Positions 58,530 to 64,000 of a DNA stretch of 64,000 nt are shown one piece after another; position 1 is the first letter of the stretch, and each line of letters opens with the position of its first letter. The notes under the pieces were generated by a model. It ran no database searches, was not told the DNA's origin, and worked only from the letters and a program-made list of their open reading frames with translations. Origin of the DNA: Ridgeia piscesae (Eukaryota > Annelida > Polychaeta > Sabellida > Siboglinidae); contig JAODUO010000114.1 of NCBI GenBank assembly GCA_025642075.2, positions 62,001-126,000 of the forward strand, given 5' to 3'. A program made the translations under genes and the position numbers.

Positions 58530-59010
58530 TCTGCATTTGTAGACAAGGGCTCTATCGTGAAGCGCACAGCCCTCTGGTCACTGATACAGTCCATGCAACA
58601 AAACTACATTGTAGAGGTAGTCTGAGACACTACATCTCCCGGGTGTTACAGTCACCTCTTCCCAGAGATTCCCCACTTCACGATGGAGAGTGCGGAAAGC
58701 ATTCGGGGATCTCTCCCTCGAGACACCTGGGTCTCTTCCATCGATCTTGAGGGTACCTATTTCCACATACCCATCCACAGAGGTTACCGAAAATGTCTTC
58801 GATTTCCTACTTGGGACACCATATACCAATTTCGGGCACTGCCGTTTGGCCTTTCTCCAGCACCTTGAGTATTCTCCAAGATTATGACAGAGATCAAAAT
58901 GCTGGTACACGTGATGGGCATCAATCTCTGTCTGTACTTGGACGACTGGCTCATCTATTCACCATCTCACAACCAGTGCTTCCGATACATTGTACAAGTG
59001 CTCAATCTCA
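58530..59010 (+). pseudogene. D1 copy 4 reverse transcriptase
   Basis: GSLPRDTWVSSIDLEGTYFH and IPIHRGYRKCLRFPTWD, then YQFRALPFGLSPAP followed by a stop where Trp or Arg is expected. Then CLYLDDWLIYSPS with the catalytic YLDD at 58935-58946. Different frames carry the pieces. Confidence 0.8.
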
Positions 59011-59149
59011 CAGTCACACGATGGGCTTCCTCATTCATGACAAGAAGTCAGAACTGATCCCAAAACAGAAATTCCTTTTTCTGCTTTTCTCCAACTCTGG
59101 ATCGATATCACAAAATCAAGCACTGATTTGCTCATTCCTGCTAAGCCAA

Positions 59150-59745
59150 GGAGGATGTGCTCATACGTGGCAGATCCTGTTCGGTCTCTTTGCATCCAAC
59201 AGAACCAGATACTCAGTTGTTTACGAATGCATCGAACATCGGCTGGAGAGCACATTGGAATGCATTGACGGTGTCCGGTGTATGGACAACAACCAAGAAA
59301 ACACTTCACATCAACATACTCGAGTTAGAAGCCATACACAGAGCCATGCTCCACTGGCCGCGGAAGCTTATGTGTCTGACAGTCCTGGTTGCGTCAGACA
59401 ACTCCACTGTAGTGTCCTACATCAACAAGCAGGGCTGAACAAGGTCAGTACAGCTGTGCAGACGGACCAAGAAGCTACTCCTCATGTGTCAGACCAACCA
59501 AATAGTACTCCGGGCACGACACATCCCCAGGAGATTGAACGCCCTTGCAGACATTCTGTCACGCCCTTCCCAGATTCCAGGTACAGAATGGTCTCTACAT
59601 CCATCTGTCTTCCGAGCACTGACACGGGAATGGGGAATCCCATTATTGGATCTGTTTGCAACAAGGTGGAATCACAAACTTCCAATATTTGTGTCCCCTG
59701 TTCCAGATCCACAGCCATGGCAGTAGATGCTCTGTCATACCCATA
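59150..59745 (+). pseudogene. D1 copy 4 RNase H and C-terminal region
   Basis: QLFTNASNIGWRAHWNA gives the first strand, but Asp of TDAS is Asn. It continues NILELEAIHRAMLHWPRK (Glu), VLVASDNSTVVSYINKQG (Asp present), then VLRARHIPRRLNALADILSR and LLDLFATRWNHKLPIFVSPV. One catalytic Asp is missing here, and a different one in D2. Confidence 0.78.
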
Positions 59746-59989
59746 AGCTTCATACCACCACCAGCTGTGTTACCACGGGTGCTCAAGAAGGTCCAACAGG
59801 ACCAGTACAAACTGATCCTCATTGCCCCACACTGGCCCCAGGCGATCTGGTTCCCACTAATCTTAGGGATGTTGGTACAATCTCCACTCCAGATACCCAA
59901 CATTCCTCGGTTACTATCCCAGCCTTGAGGTCAGATCCATCGAGATACGTCCAATCTCCAGCTACACACGTGGAGAGCATCCGGGATAC

Positions 59990-61035
59990 CCTCTGCAACA
60001 GAGACCTTTCGTTCGACGTTACCTCCCATGTCAGTAGACCCCAGCGAGAGTCTACTCTGGCGATCTATGAGTCCAAGTGGAGGATCTTCACTTCTTGGTC
60101 TAACATACAACACATTAAATCCACTCTCGGCTACTGAGAGGGTAGTGTTTGATTTTTTTCTCCACCTTGACACGGAGAAACGTTTGGCCATCTGACCATT
60201 GCAGTCTATCAGCTGGCAATCGCCAACACTCTGCATGCCACTTCCGGTGCAGAAGTAGGACGGAATCCTGCACGGAAGTCGCTACTTCGAAATATCGAAA
60301 TTGAACAGGCACCATCAACGTCATTTTCCAGAATAGAATCTTACCTTAGTTTTGTCAACATTGACAAAACCATGTTTTGAACTGATAGACCAAACATCGG
60401 ATCAGCTGCTTACATGGAAGACAGTTTTCCTGATCCCGCTTGCTTCCGGCAAACATCGGGGCGAAATCCATGCCTTTGAACATGACCGACTATAATGGAC
60501 CTGTCATTCATATCAAATTTGCAAGTATTGGGCAAGGGCCCGAAATGTGTGCTTTCATGCACAATTCCAACACTTGACCGTCATTTGAGCAATGGCATGG
60601 CTGAAGACCCACTCCTGTTCCCACTGGGCACTAAGATTCTACCTAGAAGGGTCCATGCCTTGGAGGGAGCACAAGTGTCTCCTGTTTGTGTCGTTCAAAC
60701 CAGGGCATAAACGAGACATTGTACCATCCACAATCTCCGGGTGGATCTGGAAACGATTCTGGAGTGCTACACAAATTCCCCTACACCTCTCCTTGAGTCA
60801 CACAAGGTTAAGGCGCACCAGGTACGATCCATGGCTGCATCACTCGCATTCCACAGACAGGCCTCCATGGAACAGATTCTGCGAGCTGATACCTGGCACT
60901 GTCACCGACTTTTGTCCCAAGGACCTATCTCTCTATTCTGCCGATCTCATTCAACTAGGACCGGTAGTAGAATCAATTCTGCACCCAACATTAAAGGTTA
61001 TATTGTCTATATCCCACCATCCATTCTCCTAGATT
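59990..61035 (+). pseudogene. D1 copy 4 tyrosine recombinase
   Basis: STLAIYESKWRIFTSWSNIQ begins the core-binding domain. KVKAHQVRSMAASLAFHRQ keeps the HxxR box near 60815, but the HNTFTDFY segment is shortened and the nucleophile Tyr codon reads TGT (near 60916). The enzyme is dead even without the frameshifts. Confidence 0.75.
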
Positions 61036-61039
61036 CTGC

Positions 61040-61315
61040 ACCTTGTGAAGCGACGGAGCCAGGCTAAGTATATGTTAGGCAATAAATTCTATATTTTTAG
61101 AATTAAAATATGTATTTATAAGTAACATACTTACCTGGCTCTGTCGCTTCACCATATCACCCTCCCTCCTTCCCCGCTATAGGGAGATTACCTATCACAG
61201 TATGAGCCTTTTTGCCAAGTGCGAAGAGGATAGACTCAGTGATTGGATGGGGGGGGTGGTGGGAGCTGTGGCGTTAGGTCATTTTTTCAACTTATTAATT
61301 ATGGCAAGCAACTTG
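61040..61315. repeat. D1 copy 4 right terminus, truncated
   Basis: Same layout as 34000-34364: inverse D1 start (AGCGACGGAGCCAGGCTAAG), then ATGTATTTATAAGTAACATA and the second inverse repeat. It stops at GGCAAGCAACTTG without the closing hairpin arm. Confidence 0.75.
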
Positions 61316-61588
61316 ATAATTTTTATATTTCCGTTCATCCCCTTTCCAATACATTGTTAATGTATACATACATTGTATGCTTGTAAATGGTGCTTTGTCT
61401 TACAATAATTGAAATTCGTACTGATTCATTGACCGACTGACCGACCCGACCCGACCCGACCCGACCCGACCCGACCCGACCCGACCCGACCCGACCGATC
61501 AGTTGATTGACATCAAGCCTGCGTGCATTAAGCCAAGTCTGTACCTACAGTGTTATGCTGACTTATAAGACAGTATGATATGTTATAG
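61316..61588. other. PKN intron 7, 3' end with (CCGAC)n tract
   Basis: Contains a CCGAC pentamer microsatellite at about 61440-61496. Otherwise ordinary intron to the exon 8 acceptor. Confidence 0.7.
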
Positions 61589-61698
61589 ACGAAGTAATGG
61601 GTGTACTTCACCTGGATAACCAGCAGGTCGCCCAGACATCCTGGAAACCCTGCAGTCAGCAGTGCTGGGACCAACGCTTCACATTTGACCTCGACAAG
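61589..61698 (+). CDS. PKN: PKN exon 8 in window: C2-like domain centre
   Basis: Phase 1 in after GTTATAG, phase 0 out at GACAAG|GTACAT. It encodes EVMGVLHLDNQQVAQTSWKP and then CSQQCWDQRFTFDLDK. Vertebrate PKN has the equivalent VCAVLKLDNTVVGQTSWKPI...QSWDQKFTLELDR, so the match is strong and unambiguous. It follows an 11.8-kb intron occupied mostly by D1 copy 4 and its nested insertions; the D1 right end stops about 270 bp before the acceptor. The acceptor has a weak polypyrimidine tract (ACAGTATGATATGTTATAG). Confidence 0.92.
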
Positions 61699-62135
61699 GT
61701 ACATACACACCTGTGCCTATACAAACAAACTAAATATGTGTAGACAACCTGTATATGTATCATGTGTCATCTAACTTTGCCATTCTCCATTAACATTGGC
61801 ATGAATATATGGTTTAGTAAACAACACGGAAAAGGACTAGTTTTAAAATTATACCATCGAGTAATAAAAACTTTCTTTTTAACAACAAATGTCCAAAGCT
61901 ACAATCACAAAGGTTGGGTGGGTAAAGTAAATTAAGAATATGCAAATTCATGGTAATAGTGTTTTTTCAGTCTTGTTTTAAATTTTTAAATTTTATTGTT
62001 TCCTCCGAGACATGCACTGTTGATAGCTTACATCAATACAATACGTATATAAAATGTGATACTAGTAACTAAACATACCTCTTTTCACAACAAGTGTTCT
62101 GTGGTTGTTGTCAACATGTGGCCTGGTGGTTTCAG
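61699..62135. other. PKN intron 8
   Basis: 437-bp AT-rich intron, no repeats seen. Confidence 0.85.
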
Positions 62136-62279
62136 TCACGAGAGCTGCAGATTACCATCTACTGGAAGGATTATCGGCAGATGTGTGCTGTGAAGTTTCT
62201 GCGACTCGAAGACTTCCTTGATGACCGACGTCAAGGCATGGTTGTACAGCTCGAACCACAGGGAATACTCTTCGCAGAG
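62136..62279 (+). CDS. PKN: PKN exon 9 in window: end of C2-like domain
   Basis: Exactly 48 codons in phase 0, acceptor GGTTTCAG|TCA, donor GCAGAG|GTTGGT. The peptide has SRELQITIYWKDYRQ, then [14 protein letters not shown] and LEPQGILFAE. This is the signature end of the PKN C2-like domain (human PKN2: [29 protein letters not shown]...YLEPQGTLFAE, from family knowledge). The hinge, AGC kinase domain and C-terminal hydrophobic/turn motifs must lie beyond the window. A DIRS copy starts within about 46 bp of the donor. Confidence 0.95.
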
Positions 62280-62740
62280 GTTGGTTCTGTGTACACATGC
62301 ATATTATGGTCATTGTGCACTCGCACAGTGCCACATCTGTCAACACTGACACAAGTCGCTCCCCCAGCCTGGTTTTCCTTTTTCTGAGGCAATGATCAAT
62401 CACTTCAGAAAATTCAACAGGAATTCAAAAACCCTCAGGTGGGCAATTCACACCAATTTACTTTGGTACTTCGCTCCAGAGAGGCCCTGCACTCTCCATT
62501 AGAGCTTTCTTCTACAGGTTTTCTGTTTTCACGAGACTCCCCTGTCATAGATTTCTCGGTCTCAGGTTGGGGGGAGCACGGCACGGCACGGAGAAGATAT
62601 ACATTGTACATAATTTGTTCTTTAAAATGTTTTTTTAATATAATAAATAAAGAAAAAAAGAAAATAATAGACTATCTATTTAACAATAATTGTGGTGTAA
62701 ACTAGTTAATAAATAAATAAATATATATAAAATGTCCTTT

Positions 62741-62775
<35 letters not shown>

Positions 62776-62929
62776 AAATTATCTTCTAAAAATATAATTT
62801 AAATTAGTAAACATACATTATAAGAGGACTAAAATATCATTTAAAATTATATTTACAATCAAATGCGTCCAATTTTGTTTTAAAATATATTTATACAATT
62901 ATAAAGTTAAGCTAAAATTGGAAGCGTAT

Positions 62930-63552
62930 CCACAGAACAGCTGTTGGAACAGCTTAAGGCAACTTTACAGTTGTCTCAATCAGTGGCAACTGCTTGGTAT
63001 GATGGCGCCACCTTGGATTGCGCCATCGCCTACAACATCCGAATGCATCAACGGGACCGAGCTCTACGAGGAGTTTCTCCCCTTCTGCCACTAGAGGAAC
63101 AGGAGCGCCTTCGTACTGCTCCATTTGGGGCTTCGTCACTATTCGATGAGCTTGCAATTAAGCTACAATTGCGGGACAAGGTGGCCAGTCGGCAACGAGA
63201 CTATGCCCCATTATAGAGGGGCTTGGCACCTTTTACCATCGGTAAAACACCTGCTGCTCCACACCGGTCAGCACCGGCTAGATCCACGCAACGACGGCAG
63301 GCTGCTATGCTAATGCCACTGTCGTTCTCACGTCAGCAGCCCTTTCTGGCCACTAGAGGATATCGTTCAGGACGTCCCTTTCACCAACGAGGAGGACGAC
63401 GACGACAAAGGTCAGGACTACCTGTGTCCCAGGACTCGGGCACCAGTCAGCCCAATCAATACACGACCTTCGACCCTCTAGACATACCACGACAGGTGGT
63501 CGTGTTACCTCCTTTGCTTACAAGGAAGGTGGGAACTTTGTCCCTGTTCTGA
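62930..63552 (+). pseudogene. D1 copy 5 gag-like region
   Basis: The longest open blocks of D1 gag: EQLKATLQLSQSVATAWYDG with TLDCAIAYNIRMHQRDRALR, then SLFDELAIKLQLRDKVASRQ (to 63216). After a frameshift come AAPHRSAPARSTQRRQAAML, the Arg/Gly/Gln-rich GRPFHQRGGRRRQRSGLPVS and TTFDPLDIPRQVVVLPPLLT. The basic, Arg-rich tail suggests nucleic-acid binding. I do not know a named domain for the N-terminal half. Confidence 0.65.
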
Positions 63553-63689
63553 GATGAAGGAGATGCAGCAAGTGGGTGTGCAATGTTCTGGAAGTCGGTT
63601 TCCGTCTTCGGTTCCGAGAGTGTCCCCCCATGACGAGTGCCCCATCTGCGTTTGTAGACGACAAGGGCTCTATCGTGAAACGCACAGCC

Positions 63690-63910
63690 CCCCGGTCACT
63701 GATACAGTCCATGCAACAACACAATGTTGTAGAGGTAGTCTGCCTCTCCCTCAAGACGCCTGGGTCACATCCATCGATCTTGTGGATACCTATTTCCACA
63801 TACACATCCACAGAGGTTACCGAAAATATCTTCGATTTCCGATTCGGGACACCATATACCAATTCCGGGCACTACCTACAACTCTGGATCGATATCACAA
63901 AATCAAGCAC
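63690..63910 (+). pseudogene. D1 copy 5 RT remnant without active site
   Basis: QDAWVTSIDLVDTYFHIHIH and GYRKYLRFPIRDTIYQFRAL, then direct fusion to TTLDRYHKIKH, skipping the PFGL and YLDD motifs. Confidence 0.75.
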
Positions 63911-64000
63911 TGATTTGCTCATTCCTGCTAAGCCAAGAAGGATGTGCTCATACGTGGCAGATCCTGTACGGTCTCTTTGCGTCCACAGAAAAAATGGTTC

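Larger units (their letters stand above)
62325..64000 (+). mobile_element. D1 DIRS-like retrotransposon, copy 5 (runs off the window)
   Basis: Enters D1 at the position of 8680 in copy 2, with no left repeat, within 46 bp of the exon 9 donor. A 340-bp AT-rich insertion (about 62590-62925, including (TA)n near 62747) precedes the best gag region of the family. The RT is internally deleted: at 63872 the sequence jumps past YLDD to the region equivalent to 59090. Confidence 0.75.

Overview
This window is eukaryotic, intron-rich, AT-rich animal DNA. It holds the 5' (regulatory) half of one host gene, protein kinase N (PKN), on the + strand. Nine coding exons lie between 5858 and 62279 with consistent splice phases and give 485 contiguous codons. 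They encode three HR1 Rho-binding antiparallel coiled-coil repeats and a C2-like domain. The true start codon lies left of the window and the kinase domain lies to its right. No tRNA, rRNA, CRISPR array or prokaryotic gene was seen. DIRS-type tyrosine-recombinase retrotransposons together with three lineages of LINE suggest a marine invertebrate, perhaps a mollusc or another bilaterian. The species cannot be settled from the sequence.

Almost everything between the exons is mobile or repetitive DNA. (1) DIRS-like family D1 has five damaged copies (about 211-3490, 6127-10075, 30232-34364, 50013-61315 and 62325 to the window end), all in the sense of PKN. A second DIRS family, D2 (about 10085-15205), is also sense. 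(2) There are three LINE lineages: an endonuclease-RT LINE on the minus strand (18555-22060, plus a 3' fragment at 42768-43129), a CR1/Jockey-like fragment on the minus strand (23720-24705), and a Rex1/Babar-like copy on the plus strand (26990-29560). (3) Several non-autonomous DNA elements are nested in these: family G (fold-back elements built from a GGGTCA word; 753-2540, 13313-14318, 28266-28738), family Z (GGCC-rich, ends CAGGG...CCCTG), a 307-bp hAT-like element with an 8-bp target duplication, an 880-bp TA-flanked MITE, a 1,120-bp TTAA-flanked piggyBac-like MITE, and two larger elements with subterminal motif arrays (40937-43719 and 54729-57993). Shared insertion sites give a partial order of events.

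The most unusual signal is in the PKN gene between 46450 and 49660. In intron 3 the 3' splice site plus the first ~47 bases of exon 4 is repeated nine times upstream of the real exon (75-76 bp period). Each exon-like copy carries an in-frame stop. Intron 6 consists almost wholly of a 60-62 bp repeat, each unit carrying an acceptor plus the start of exon 7. Between them, intron 5 begins with a 43-bp minisatellite that starts at its donor and repeats donor-like words. This is an array of splice-site decoys at three boundaries of one gene and deserves transcript-level testing.

Remaining intron stretches hold microsatellites or nothing recognisable, and are described one by one.
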